Shown here one piece after another: positions 8,147 through 17,207 of a stretch of DNA of 62,359 nucleotides. How positions within the stretch are numbered: position 1 is the stretch's first letter; the number at the start of each line of letters is the position of its first letter. The position numbers were made by a program, and so were the translations under genes. The stretch lies in NCBI GenBank assembly GCA_017561205.1, contig JAFZDL010000016.1:1-62359 (forward strand), written 5' to 3'. Under the pieces are notes generated by a model. That model was given only the letters and a program-made list of their open reading frames with translations, was not told where the DNA came from and did not search any database. The DNA comes from Oscillospiraceae bacterium (GTDB lineage Bacteria; Bacillota; Clostridia; Oscillospirales; Oscillospiraceae).

Positions 8147-9199
8147 ATGCAGACGAATATGCGCAGGTTTGCGTGGATAGGCGCAGGGTTATTGGCTGCG
8201 TGGCTGGGAGCGAAGTATCTGCTGCCGCTGCTGTTTCCGTTTGCCTTTGGGGGGCTTTTGGCTTTGGCGGCAGAGCCTGCGGTGAAGGCCGGCAATCGGT
8301 ATTTGAAGCTGCCCCGGTGGGCAGCTTCCGGGTTGGGGGTCACGGCGACTCTTGTGCTGATGACGGTGCTGTTTGGCATTATTGGAGCGGCGCTGGTGCG
8401 GGAGTTGGGTGTGCTGGCGGGGAAACTCCCGGCCTTAGAAGATACAGCCCGGCAATCGATCCACACCCTGCGGGAATTTATAGACAATGCGGTCGCCCGC
8501 GCCCCGGAGGGGGTACGGCCTGTGGCAGAGCGGTCAGTAGAGCAATTGTTCTCCTCCTCCGGCGTGGTGGTGGAGCAGGTGTCCGGGCGGTTGCCGGGGC
8601 TGCTCACCGGCTTTTTGGGGAAGATCCCCAAGGGCGCGCTGACGGCGGGTACGGGAATTTTGTCCGGATTTCTCATATCCATTCGTCTGCCCCGGCTGAA
8701 GAAGGCTTTGGCGGAGCGCTTGCCGGAAAAAGTACGGACCAATATTCTGCCGGCGCTGAAACGGACAAAAACCGCCCTGTTTGCCTGGCTGAAAGCCCAG
8801 GCAAAGCTTATGGGCATTACCTTTGCCATACTGCTTGTGGGCTTTTTGCTGCTGCGAATCCCCTACGGCATTCTTTGGGCAGCTTTGGTGGCGGTGGTGG
8901 ATGCCGTGCCTATTTTGGGCACGGGAACGATCCTGGTGCCCTGGGCGCTGGTGTGTTTGCTCCAAGGCAAGCAATTGCTGGCCATCGGCCTTTTGGTGGT
9001 CTACGGCTGCACCTTTGTCACCCGGACGGCCTTAGAGCCCAGGCTGATTGGCAGAAGTCTCAACTTAGACCCATTGCTTACTTTGATATTTCTCTATGTG
9101 GGCTTTCGGTTTTGGGGCTTTTTGGGCTTGGTGTTCACGCCCATTTTGGCATCGGCGCTGCTTTCTGCCTTTAAGGGAATAAATACAGGGGAGGCATAG
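8147..9199 (+). CDS. AI-2E/YtvI family membrane permease
   Basis: A 350-residue integral membrane protein of the AI-2E transporter (DUF20) family. It has paired N-terminal helices (WIGAGLLAAWLGAKYLLPLLFPF), a long amphipathic middle and C-terminal helices containing DAVPILGTGTILVPWAL and GLLVVYG, both characteristic. In sporulating Firmicutes this subgroup is annotated as sporulation protein YtvI; whether this host sporulates is not shown here. The frame is open 47 codons further upstream, but the first credible ATG is 8147 after GCAGGGAAATGT. The terminator overlaps the stop codon. Confidence 0.85.
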   Translation: MQTNMRRFAWIGAGLLAAWLGAKYLLPLLFPFAFGGLLALAAEPAVKAGNRYLKLPRWAASGLGVTATLVLMTVLFGIIGAALVRELGVLAGKLPALEDTARQSIHTLREFIDNAVARAPEGVRPVAERSVEQLFSSSGVVVEQVSGRLPGLLTGFLGKIPKGALTAGTGILSGFLISIRLPRLKKALAERLPEKVRTNILPALKRTKTALFAWLKAQAKLMGITFAILLVGFLLLRIPYGILWAALVAVVDAVPILGTGTILVPWALVCLLQGKQLLAIGLLVVYGCTFVTRTALEPRLIGRSLNLDPLLTLIFLYVGFRFWGFLGLVFTPILASALLSAFKGINTGEA

Positions 9200-9211
9200 C
9201 CTCCCCTTTTC
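9188..9211 (+). terminator. terminator overlapping the permease stop
   Basis: GGGGAGGC/GCCTCCCC with ATA loop and TTTT. The stop codon TAG lies within the loop and stem. Confidence 0.85.
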
Positions 9212-9216
9212 TGCAG

Positions 9217-9816
9217 TTAATTTTTCATAACCATTGCTCGCAATGCAAACCGGACCATTTCCTCGGTGGTAGCGCTGGGGTCAACGCCCTTGAGGGCGGT
9301 GGCGATCTCAGCAGGAGAATAGCCCAGCTCCTGCAAAGCAGCGGTAGCCATCTGGGCATTGTTGCCGGCAGCGGGAGCGGATACGGCCACCCCCGCGGAG
9401 AAATCGATCTCTGTGTTCGCACCGCCCATTTTGTCCTTCAGTTCCAAAATGATGCGCTGGGCAAGCTTTTTACCCACACCCTGAGCGGCAGTGAGGAGTT
9501 TTTCATCCCCGGTCATCACCGCTAAGGTAAAGTTTTGCGGGCCGGCGGAAAGGATCGCCAAGGCGGCCTTGGGGCCAACGCCATTGACGGAGGTGAGCAG
9601 TTCATAGCATTTCTGCTCCTCCCGGCTGGAAAAGCCGTAGATATCGTAGGCATCTTCCCGAATGGATTCGGTGATAAATAGCTTGGCGCTCTGATTTAAT
9701 TTCAGCTGGGCAGCGGTGTAAGCGGTGACACGGCAGCCGTAGCCCACGCCGCCGCAATCGATGACCGCCAACCCGGGCTCTAAAACAGTCACAGTACCGG
9801 AAACATAGTATAGCAT
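9217..9816 (-). CDS. ruvA: Holliday junction DNA-binding subunit RuvA
   Basis: A 199-residue protein, the tetrameric junction-binding partner of RuvB. The N-terminal OB fold starts MLYYVSGTVTVLEP. HhH motifs include LLTSVNGVGPKAALAILS and LLTAAQGVGKKLAQRIILELKDK, and the C-terminal RuvB-binding domain has ALQELGYSPAEIATAL. The start at 9816 is fixed by GGAGG just upstream; the open frame beyond it reads into a family C repeat. ruvC is upstream in the same direction, giving a ruvCA unit. Confidence 0.96.
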   Translation of the reverse strand: MLYYVSGTVTVLEPGLAVIDCGGVGYGCRVTAYTAAQLKLNQSAKLFITESIREDAYDIYGFSSREEQKCYELLTSVNGVGPKAALAILSAGPQNFTLAVMTGDEKLLTAAQGVGKKLAQRIILELKDKMGGANTEIDFSAGVAVSAPAAGNNAQMATAALQELGYSPAEIATALKGVDPSATTEEMVRFALRAMVMKN

Positions 9817-9840
9817 AGGAAAACCTCCGTATATTCTGTA

Positions 9841-9933
9841 ATGCAAAATGAAGGTATTGCCTGCGGCAATGATTTGAATAAGTCGGCTTTGCCGACACAT
9901 CAATTTTGCATTTTACACTTTGCATTTTGCATT
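9841..9933. repeat. family C element, copy C3
   Basis: ATGCAAAATGAAGGTATTGCC ... TTTGCATTTTGCATTA, with hairpins TTGCCTGCGGCAA and GTCGGCTTTGCCGAC. It fills the ruvC-ruvA junction and reaches the ruvC stop codon. Confidence 0.85.
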
Positions 9934-10435
9934 ATCGCAATCTGTTAGCCGCCTTCGAAAGAAGGGAAGTTGCCGATCTGGCGTGGCACAGGGCGATGGC
10001 GATGGCATCGGCGGCATCGTCGGGCTTGGGCATTTGAGGAAGACCCAAAATCCGCTTGGTCATATCCATCACCTGGTGCTTGGTGGCGTTGCCGTAGCCT
10101 ACCACCGCCTGCTTTACCTGCATGGGCTTGTATTGAGAAACCTCCAAGCCGGCTTGGCGAATTGCCAAAAGTATCACACCCCGGCTCTGGGCAACGCCGA
10201 TGCCGGTGGTGACATTTTGTCCAAAAAACAGCTCTTCGATGGCCACCTGGTCGGGTTTTGCCACCTGCAAAAGCTCGGTCATATCATTGTAAATGATTTC
10301 CAAGCGGGCGGAAAAATCCATACCCGCCGGGGTGGTGATAGCGCCGCACCGCAAAAGACGAAACTGATTACGCTCGGCCTCGATCAGGCCAAAGCCTGTG
10401 ATGCCATAGCCGGGGTCGATTCCTAATATCCGCAC
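9932..10435 (-). CDS. ruvC: Holliday junction resolvase RuvC
   Basis: A 167-residue endonuclease that nicks Holliday junctions symmetrically. Acidic residues are placed as in the family: Asp7 in GIDPGYG, Glu in VAIEELFF, and the DDAADAIAIALCH block near the C-terminus. The start is GTG at 10435, preceded by GGAGGTGGCGCT; the open frame extends 60 codons more, but that region includes a family B repeat. Its stop codon abuts family C copy C3. No LexA-like site was seen upstream. Confidence 0.96.
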   Translation of the reverse strand: MRILGIDPGYGITGFGLIEAERNQFRLLRCGAITTPAGMDFSARLEIIYNDMTELLQVAKPDQVAIEELFFGQNVTTGIGVAQSRGVILLAIRQAGLEVSQYKPMQVKQAVVGYGNATKHQVMDMTKRILGLPQMPKPDDAADAIAIALCHARSATSLLSKAANRLR

Positions 10436-10498
10436 AGCGCCACCTCCTTTTTCTGTTATGATAGCATATTTGCCCCGGTTTGACAACGACCATTTTGT

Positions 10499-10586
10499 TG
10501 TCATTGCGAACCAGTCCGCAGACTGGTGTGGCAATCTACACTGTCTGCTTGAGATTGCCACGGGCATAAATGCCCTCGCAATGACA
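10499..10586. repeat. family B element, copy B2
   Basis: TGTCATTGCGAACCAGTC ... CTCGCAATGACA, 88 bp, with CCGCAGACTGG and GTGGCAATCT internally. It lies between divergent ruvC and mtaB. Confidence 0.85.
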
Positions 10587-10666
10587 CAGGAAATTTCAGT
10601 TTTCTGTCTATACAAATCAAGGTTTTTCGCATATAATAAGAATTAACAAAAAGAAAGGAGCGGGCT

Positions 10667-11953
10667 ATGAAATTCGGATTTTACACCTTGGGCTGCAAAG
10701 TGAATCAGTACGAGACCCAGGCCATGGAGCAGCTGCTTGTTCAGCAAGGCCACACCATCGGCGATTTCTCCGAAAAATGTGACGGCTACATTATCAACAC
10801 CTGCTCCGTGACCGCCGTGGCGGACAAGAAGAACCGGGCGGTGATCCGCCGCTGCCGCCGGGAAAATCCAGAGGCGGTGATTGCCGTTTGCGGCTGCTAT
10901 CCCCAGCACGCGGCGGAAAAACTCTCAGATTTGGGTATTGATGTGATTGGTGGCAGCGCAAAGCGGGCAGAATTTATAGGGCAGGTACTGACCTGCGCCC
11001 AAAACAGACAAAAAGCCACCTGCTTGGACGAAGCGTTAAAGCGACGGCAGTTTGAAGTTCTTCCCGCCGGCGGCCTGGAGGGTCGCACCCGGGCCATGCT
11101 GAAGGTACAGGACGGCTGCGTGAATTTTTGCAGCTACTGCATCATTCCTTATACAAGAGGGCCTATCCGCTCTGCCCCTGTGGAGCTGGCGGTGGCGCAG
11201 GCCATTGACCTGAAGAACCAGGGCTACAAGGAAATTATCGTCACAGGCATCGAAATTGCCTCCTGGGGTGCAGACTTGCCCGGCAAGCCTCCGCTGACAG
11301 AACTGTTATCCGCAGTTTGCACTGCTGTTCCCGATTTGCGGGTGCGCCTTGGCTCTTTAGAGCCTCGTATCGTCACCCGGGAGTTCTGCGAAAAGCTGCA
11401 GAAATTCCCCAACCTTTGCCCCCAATTCCATCTTTCCATGCAGTCCGGCTGCGATACGGTGCTTCAGCGAATGAAGCGGAAGTATGATACCGCCCGGTAT
11501 CTTCAGAGCGTGGAGCTTCTTTACGAATACTTCCCCGGCTGCGCTGTGACTACCGATATGATCGTGGCATTCCCCGGAGAAACCGAGGAAGAATTTGAGG
11601 AGTCTTTGGACTTTATCCAAAAGTGCCGCTTTGCGGACATGCACATCTTCCCCTACTCCCGCCGTCCGGGCACACCGGCGGACAAGATGCCTGGTCAGCT
11701 GGGCAATGCAATAAAAGAGGAGCGCAGCAAAAAGGCCATCGCCATTGCCTCGCAAATGTCCCGCATTTACCGGGAAAATATGGTAGGCACCCGGCAGGAA
11801 GTGCTCTTCGAGGAACAAAGCGGGGAATATTTTACCGGACATACCCCCAATTATGTGAAGGTTTACGCCAAGGGCGAAAACTTGCACAATGTGGTCTGCC
11901 CCGTAGAGATCACAGGACTTTATAAGGACGGATTGCTGGGGGAATTGATTTAA
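10667..11953 (+). CDS. mtaB: tRNA N6-threonylcarbamoyladenosine methylthiotransferase MtaB
   Basis: A 428-residue radical-SAM enzyme that converts t6A37 to ms2t6A37 in ANN-decoding tRNAs. The N-terminal methylthiotransferase domain has Cys10 (LGCKVNQYET), Cys46 and a Cys75/77 pair for one 4Fe-4S cluster. The radical-SAM motif is CVNFCSYC at 151-158. A C-terminal TRAM-like region follows. The start LGCKVNQYE pattern separates MtaB from MiaB and RimO. AAAGGAG precedes the ATG. Family C copy C4 begins directly at its stop. Confidence 0.94.
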   Translation: MKFGFYTLGCKVNQYETQAMEQLLVQQGHTIGDFSEKCDGYIINTCSVTAVADKKNRAVIRRCRRENPEAVIAVCGCYPQHAAEKLSDLGIDVIGGSAKRAEFIGQVLTCAQNRQKATCLDEALKRRQFEVLPAGGLEGRTRAMLKVQDGCVNFCSYCIIPYTRGPIRSAPVELAVAQAIDLKNQGYKEIIVTGIEIASWGADLPGKPPLTELLSAVCTAVPDLRVRLGSLEPRIVTREFCEKLQKFPNLCPQFHLSMQSGCDTVLQRMKRKYDTARYLQSVELLYEYFPGCAVTTDMIVAFPGETEEEFEESLDFIQKCRFADMHIFPYSRRPGTPADKMPGQLGNAIKEERSKKAIAIASQMSRIYRENMVGTRQEVLFEEQSGEYFTGHTPNYVKVYAKGENLHNVVCPVEITGLYKDGLLGELI

Positions 11954-12066
11954 TGCAAAAGGCAAAATGATAAATGCAAAATGAAGGTATTGCCTTCGGC
12001 AATGATTTAAATTAGTCGCGTAGCGACACCTCAATTTTACACTTTGCATTTTACACTTTGCATTTT
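11954..12066. repeat. family C element, copy C4
   Basis: TGCAAAAGGCAAAATG to TTTGCATTTTACA with TTGCCTTCGGCAA and GTCGCGTAGCGAC hairpins. It starts on the base after the mtaB stop. Confidence 0.85.
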
Positions 12067-12073
12067 ACACAAC

Positions 12074-12102
12074 TGGACAATTTCTTAAAATTGTGTTATA
12101 CT
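12074..12102 (+). promoter_or_regulatory. promoter of the DUF3810 gene
   Basis: TGGACA (12074-12079), 17-base spacer, TATACT (12097-12102). Confidence 0.7.
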
Positions 12103-12139
12103 AAACTATCCGATTAAGCAAAGAAGGAGGCGTTGCCTT

Positions 12140-13213
12140 TTGAAATATTGGCGTGGCTATCTCACTGCCGGCATTTTGCTTGCCTGCACCTGGGCGCTGG
12201 AGTCCTTTGCCAAGGGTCATGTGGCGCTGATGGATACTGTCTATCCCTATATCACCCGCATGATGCAGATGTTCCTGGCGGATTGGTCCGGCGGCGTGGA
12301 TTTCTGTGTGTGGCAGGTGCTGCTTTTGGTGCTGGCTGCGGCCGCTATCGGCACATTGGTGCTGGTGCTGATCTTCAAATGGAATCCTGTTCAGTGGTTT
12401 GGCTGGGTCTGCGCTGTGGTGGCAGTGGTGTATTTTCTGAACACCGGTCTGTTCGGGCTTAATATGTATGCCGGCTCTTTGGCAGAGGATATCCGTTTGG
12501 AAGAAACCGACTACACCATCACGGAACTGGAAAAGGCCGCCCTGTATTACCGGGACCAGGCCAACCGAGTCTCGGACCTGCTCCAGCGGGACGAAAAGGG
12601 TGAAGCCGTCCTTTCTGAGTTTGATGTGCTTGCTGAGCGGGCTGTCAACGGCTATGAAAAATTGGTTTACGAGGAATCCCTTGCGGTGTTTGCCGGTCCT
12701 ATGCAGCCGGTAAAGAAGCTGGGCTGGAATAAAAACTACACCCGCCAGGGCGTTACCGGTGTAACGGTAGGCTTGACCGGTGAGGCTGCGGTGAATCCCG
12801 ATGTTCCCTCGGTGCTGATGCCCTTTGCCATCTGCCGGGAAATGGCCCACAGGGCAAGTATTTTGATTCCCAAGGATGCAAGCTTCGGCGCTTATATGGC
12901 CTGTATGGCCAACCCCGACCCTCAGTTCCAGTACTCCGGCGCTTTGATGGGCTACCGCTACTGCCTGGAGGCCTTGGAGGAGCTGGGCCGTGATGTAGAG
13001 TGCCGTGCCGGCGAAAATGCCAATGTGCGCAAGGATTTGGATACCTGCAGCGCATTTTTGGAAAAGGGCAAGCAGGCAGATGCAGATACCTGCGACCTGC
13101 TGACCAGCTGGCATATTCAGGAAGTGGTACTGCCCGGCTTGGTGGAAGAAAAGGGCGCATTTGACCCCCTGGATAAGTCCAAGGTGGACTTAAGCGACAA
13201 TCCGAGAGCATAA
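12140..13213 (+). CDS. DUF3810-family membrane protein with degenerate metalloprotease motif
   Basis: A 357-residue protein. Three N-terminal membrane segments (about 5-20, 53-82, 90-107) are followed by a soluble domain. The position of the family's zinc motif (HExxH) reads ICREMAHRASI, so the first His is Arg. The flanking GVTVGLTGEAAVNPDVPSVLMPF and YSGALMGYRY blocks fit the family. The start is TTG at 12140, preceded by AAGGAGG; no better ATG exists. It is 14 bases upstream of rsmG and probably cotranscribed. Activity as a protease is doubtful; function unknown. Confidence 0.75.
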   Translation: MKYWRGYLTAGILLACTWALESFAKGHVALMDTVYPYITRMMQMFLADWSGGVDFCVWQVLLLVLAAAAIGTLVLVLIFKWNPVQWFGWVCAVVAVVYFLNTGLFGLNMYAGSLAEDIRLEETDYTITELEKAALYYRDQANRVSDLLQRDEKGEAVLSEFDVLAERAVNGYEKLVYEESLAVFAGPMQPVKKLGWNKNYTRQGVTGVTVGLTGEAAVNPDVPSVLMPFAICREMAHRASILIPKDASFGAYMACMANPDPQFQYSGALMGYRYCLEALEELGRDVECRAGENANVRKDLDTCSAFLEKGKQADADTCDLLTSWHIQEVVLPGLVEEKGAFDPLDKSKVDLSDNPRA

Positions 13214-13227
13214 CCGGGAGAGTTACT

Positions 13228-13920
13228 ATGAAAGAAACATTGGCCAAGGGGCTGCCCGGGTTGGGTCTTTCCCTGCCGGAAGAAACACAGGACACCCTGT
13301 GTGCTTTCGGCGAAGCCGTGATTGAACAAAATAAGGTGATGAATCTGACCGCCATCACCGAGCCTAAGCAAGTGGCAAAGCTCCACCTGCTTGACAGCCT
13401 TTCCTTGCTTTCCTTGGAGGACTTAAAGGGCAAGAAGGTCATCGATGTGGGCTGCGGCGCAGGATTTCCCGGTGTTCCGGTGAAAATCGCCTGCCCGGGA
13501 ATGCAGCTGACCCTACTGGACTCTTTGGGTAAGCGGATGCAGTGGTTGGAAACAATTTTACCTACCTTAGGTGTGAATGCAGAATGTATCACCGCCCGGG
13601 CAGAAGAAGCCGTTAGTGACCGCAGGGAGTGCTATGATTATGCCACCAGCCGGGCAGTTGCAAGACTTAATATCCTGCTGGAGCTGACCGCGCCCTATGT
13701 TAAGGTCGGCGGCAAGGTTTTGGCTATGAAAGGCACTGCCGCCCAGGAAGAACTGGCTGAAGCGAAAAATGCCATCAGCCGGTTAGGACTTAAGGTGGAG
13801 AAAGTGGAGGAATTTCCCATGGACGGCACGGCCCATACAGTAATCGTGCTGAAGAAGGTTGCCCATACCCCACCCCAGTACCCCCGCAGATATGCAAAAA
13901 TCAAACAGAATCCGCTGTGA
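13228..13920 (+). CDS. rsmG: 16S rRNA m7G527 methyltransferase RsmG (GidB)
   Basis: A 230-residue SAM-dependent methyltransferase acting on G527 of 16S rRNA. The glycine-rich SAM motif is VIDVGCGAGFPGVP, followed by LLDSLGKRMQWL and a ATSRAVARLNILLEL segment typical of GidB. Its usual neighbours mnmG and parAB are not adjacent; parAB is 10 kb away. CGGGAG lies 7 bases before ATG. A strong terminator overlaps the region just past the stop. Confidence 0.95.
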   Translation: MKETLAKGLPGLGLSLPEETQDTLCAFGEAVIEQNKVMNLTAITEPKQVAKLHLLDSLSLLSLEDLKGKKVIDVGCGAGFPGVPVKIACPGMQLTLLDSLGKRMQWLETILPTLGVNAECITARAEEAVSDRRECYDYATSRAVARLNILLELTAPYVKVGGKVLAMKGTAAQEELAEAKNAISRLGLKVEKVEEFPMDGTAHTVIVLKKVAHTPPQYPRRYAKIKQNPL

Positions 13921-13921
13921 T

Positions 13922-13946
13922 AAAAGCCGCCCTTTGGGCGGCTTTT
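13922..13946 (+). terminator. terminator after rsmG
   Basis: AAAAGCCGCCC/GGGCGGCTTTT with TTT loop and a T-run. Confidence 0.92.
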
Positions 13947-14009
13947 TTGTATGCTTTTTGCAAATTTGGGAATGCTATGGAAAATAAGACCATGACCGGA
14001 GGCGTTCCT

Positions 14010-16070
14010 ATGAAACGAAGTATTGCACTCATTTTGGTTTTGGCGGCGCTCTGCGCCGGCTGCGGGAAAAAAGAGCCCGCGGCTAACCAGCAGGAAACCT
14101 ATACCTACAACTATGCGCTTTCCACTTTCCCCACTAACTGGAATCCCAATTCCTACAGAACCGCCAACGATTCTGAGATTTTGGACTATATCAGCGACAG
14201 CTTTTATGTGTTCGACTATAACGAAGCCGGCACAGGCTATGTCCTCCAGCCGGGTATGGCTCAAGGAGAGCCGATAGATGTGACGGCGGAGATGGCAGGT
14301 CAGTACGGCATCAAAGCCGGTGACACAAACCGGGCCTATGTAATTGAGCTGCGGGAAGACCTGCGCTGGGAGGACGGAACGCCCATCACTGCCGACGATT
14401 TTGTAGAGTCTGCCAAGCGGCTCTTAGACCCCAAGGCGCAAAATTACCGGGCGGACAATTTCTACGGCGGCTCTGTGGTGATACACAATGCGGAAAACTA
14501 TCTGAAACAGGGCCAGGAGGGTTATCCTGCCCTTGCCTGGGAGGGCAATGTGGGCTGGTTTGCCCGGTCAAAGTACGAGCTGTGCTTTGTGCTGGAACAT
14601 CCTTTGTCCGGGTTCTATCTTAAGTATAATCTGCCCGCCCACTTGGTGCATATCCCCACCTACGATGCCTGCGCCAAAATGGATAACGGCATTTACACCA
14701 ACAGCTACGGCACTTCCGTTGCCACTACCAAATCCTTTGGCCCCTATAAGCTTACCGCGTTCCAGGCGGACAAGCAGTACACCCTCACCCGGAATGAAGA
14801 ATACTACGACTTAGCGGACAATACCTACCAGACCACCGCCATTGTGGTGGACTTTGTGAAAGAGGCATCCACCCGGCTGCAGCTGTTCCGGCAGGGAAAG
14901 CTGGACACCTATGCCCTCACTGTGGACGATACAGATGCCTACGGCCTTTCGGATTTTGCCTACTACCACACGGGGGATTCCACCTTCGGTATGACCTTTA
15001 ATCCCAATTTTGAGGCGCTAAAATCCGCCCAGGAGCGGGCAGGAAACGGCATAAACAAGACCATTCTCACCATTCCGGAATTTCGGATCGCTATGTGCTA
15101 TGGCCTGGACAGGTCGGCCTTTTGCTTAGCGGCATCGCCCTTAAACACCCCGGGCTTTGGGTTGTTTTCTGAAAGCATTATTGCCGACCCGGATAACCGC
15201 ACTCCCTACCGGGAAACGCCGGGGGCAAAGCAGGTCCTGGCGGCGGTTTGGGGCTTGACCGACCAAATCGGCGAGGGAAAGCTGTATAAGGATTTGGACC
15301 AGGCGGTCTCATCCATCTCCGGCTACGATCTGACCCGGGCAAAAGAGATGTTTGATATCGCCTATGATAAGGCGGTAGAGCAGGGGCTGATGCGAGAAAC
15401 CGACCGGGTGGAAATCAAAATCGGCACACCCAACAGCACCTCCGCCTTTTATAACAACGGCTACGAATTTATTGTGAATAACTACACCCGGGCGGTACAA
15501 GGGACTAAATTAGAAGGAAAGCTCACCTTTACCCGGGATGACACCCTGGGCAATGCCTATTCAGGGGCGCTGAAGAAAAACCAGGTGGATATGCTCTTCG
15601 GCGTGGGCTGGACGGGCTCGGCATTAGACCCCTATGAGCTGATGGAGGCATATATTTCTCCCAATTATCAGTATGACTCCTCCAACGATTACAGCAAAGT
15701 GGCTGTAACGGTATCAGTTTCCGGAGAAACCTACACCGCCCCGGCAACCGATTGGCTGGCAATAATGAACGGACAAAGCCGCAAGGTCACTGCCGCCGAC
15801 GGCAGCACCAAATCCTATGCGGCCGCCGGGCAAGCGGACAGGCTGGCGATCTTAAGCGCATTGGAGGGGGCTGTGCTGGGCAATTACAACTTTATTCCCA
15901 TTATGGACGATGGGGAGGGGCATTTAAGAGGTCGGCAGATCAAGTACCGCACCGAGGATTATATCTACCCCCTGGGCTACGGCGGTGTGAAATACTTTAG
16001 ATACGCCTATACGGACGCCCAATGGAATGAATTTGTCGCCAAATCCGGCGGTATGTTGGATTACACGTAA
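14010..16070 (+). CDS. oligopeptide ABC transporter substrate-binding lipoprotein (OppA-like)
   Basis: A 686-residue secreted lipoprotein. The signal peptide MKRSIALILVLAALCAGC ends in a lipobox-like CAGC (Cys at -3 is slightly unusual). The SBP family 5 body has the peptide-binding pattern (LREDLRWEDGTPITADDFVESAKRLLDP, in parts). It is longer than most OppA proteins (about 540). GGAGG precedes ATG 14010; the frame is open further upstream, across the rsmG terminator, without a ribosome site. It begins an oppABCDF operon for peptide import, likely cell-surface anchored. Confidence 0.92.
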   Translation: MKRSIALILVLAALCAGCGKKEPAANQQETYTYNYALSTFPTNWNPNSYRTANDSEILDYISDSFYVFDYNEAGTGYVLQPGMAQGEPIDVTAEMAGQYGIKAGDTNRAYVIELREDLRWEDGTPITADDFVESAKRLLDPKAQNYRADNFYGGSVVIHNAENYLKQGQEGYPALAWEGNVGWFARSKYELCFVLEHPLSGFYLKYNLPAHLVHIPTYDACAKMDNGIYTNSYGTSVATTKSFGPYKLTAFQADKQYTLTRNEEYYDLADNTYQTTAIVVDFVKEASTRLQLFRQGKLDTYALTVDDTDAYGLSDFAYYHTGDSTFGMTFNPNFEALKSAQERAGNGINKTILTIPEFRIAMCYGLDRSAFCLAASPLNTPGFGLFSESIIADPDNRTPYRETPGAKQVLAAVWGLTDQIGEGKLYKDLDQAVSSISGYDLTRAKEMFDIAYDKAVEQGLMRETDRVEIKIGTPNSTSAFYNNGYEFIVNNYTRAVQGTKLEGKLTFTRDDTLGNAYSGALKKNQVDMLFGVGWTGSALDPYELMEAYISPNYQYDSSNDYSKVAVTVSVSGETYTAPATDWLAIMNGQSRKVTAADGSTKSYAAAGQADRLAILSALEGAVLGNYNFIPIMDDGEGHLRGRQIKYRTEDYIYPLGYGGVKYFRYAYTDAQWNEFVAKSGGMLDYT

Positions 16071-16092
16071 ATATCTAAACAATGAAAAACCC

Positions 16093-16209
16093 TGTCATCC
16101 TGAGCGACCAAAGGGAGTCGAAGGATCTGCGCAGTATCGGTGTTGTTAAGCAAATATTTGGTGCGTAGATTCTTCGACTACGGGCTTGCACCCTCCGCTC
16201 AGAATGACA
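16093..16209. repeat. family A element, copy A2
   Basis: TGTCATCCTGAGCGACCAAA ... CTCAGAATGACA, 117 bp, between oppA and oppB. It ends 24 bases before the oppB start. Confidence 0.85.
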
Positions 16210-16232
16210 AGAAGTGGGGAAAAGGGGGTACT

Positions 16233-17207
16233 ATGGCAAGCTATATTGCAAAGCGGATAGGGTTTTTGCTGTTGACCTTTCTGATTATCATTTCCATGTG
16301 CTTTGTGTTCATCCGGCTGCTGCCGGATGACCCTCCGGAGCAGTTCGGCAAGGATATGCAGTTGGTGCTGCAAAGCCGCTACCGGCAGGGTTTGGCGGAT
16401 ATTAACGGCAACCCCATTCCCCTGCTGACCCAGTACGGCAATTTCTTAAAAAACACCCTCTTGGGCTTCAACTGGGGCATCAGCGAAAAGCTGTACCTGG
16501 GACAGGATTGCTTGAAAATTTTCCTGGAAAAGCTACCCAACACCGTTTTGATAAATGTCTATGCGTCACTTTTGGCCATACCTTTGGGCTTGGCTTTGGG
16601 CATTTATGCTGCGTTAAAGAAAAACCGCTGGCAGGATCATACCATTTCCACCGGTGTGATGGTGCTGGTGAGTGTGCCAAGCTATGTGTACGCATTCCTT
16701 ATCCAGTATTTCCTCTGCTTTCGGCTGAAGCTGTTTCCGGTGGTGATGGAGGCGGGCAGGGATTATTTCAGCCCCCAAATGCTTAGAAGTATGATTCCCC
16801 CGGTGCTTTCTCTGAGCCTTAGCTCCATTGCCGGGTACGCCCGGTTCACCCGGGGCGAACTGACAGAAGTCCTCACGGGAGAATTTCTCCTTTTGGCCCG
16901 GGCCAAGGGATTAAGTCGGGGGCAGACCACCCTTCGTCACGCTTTGCGTAACGCCATGGTGCCCATCGTGCCCTCCATCATCAGCGAGGTGATTGCGGTC
17001 TTAAGCGGTTCGCTGATTATCGAGAGCATTTTCGTGGTGCCGGGGGTGGGTTCGCTGTATGTCAGCGCCATTACGGCCTTGGACTATAACTTTTTCCTGC
17101 TGCTGTCGGCCTTTTACACGGTAATTGGGCTGACCGCCGGCATCGTGGTGGACTTAAGCTACGGATTTATTGACCCCAGAATCCGGATAGGAGCGAAAAA
17201 TGCGTGA
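16233..17207 (+). CDS. oligopeptide ABC transporter permease (OppB-like)
   Basis: A 324-residue inner-membrane permease with about six helices, starting MASYIAKRIGFLLLTFLIII. The EAA loop is LLLARAKGLSRGQTTLRHALRNA, matching the dipeptide/oligopeptide class. It forms the channel with the next gene product. GGGGGT precedes ATG 16233; the open frame upstream is family A sequence and was discarded. The stop overlaps the next start by 8 bases. Confidence 0.93.
   Translation: MASYIAKRIGFLLLTFLIIISMCFVFIRLLPDDPPEQFGKDMQLVLQSRYRQGLADINGNPIPLLTQYGNFLKNTLLGFNWGISEKLYLGQDCLKIFLEKLPNTVLINVYASLLAIPLGLALGIYAALKKNRWQDHTISTGVMVLVSVPSYVYAFLIQYFLCFRLKLFPVVMEAGRDYFSPQMLRSMIPPVLSLSLSSIAGYARFTRGELTEVLTGEFLLLARAKGLSRGQTTLRHALRNAMVPIVPSIISEVIAVLSGSLIIESIFVVPGVGSLYVSAITALDYNFFLLLSAFYTVIGLTAGIVVDLSYGFIDPRIRIGAKNA

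Noticed and set aside
7804..9174. A 456-codon open frame on the plus strand
   Set aside because: It is another frame of the YtvI-like permease gene, has no ribosome site and gives low-complexity Gly/Arg-rich protein.
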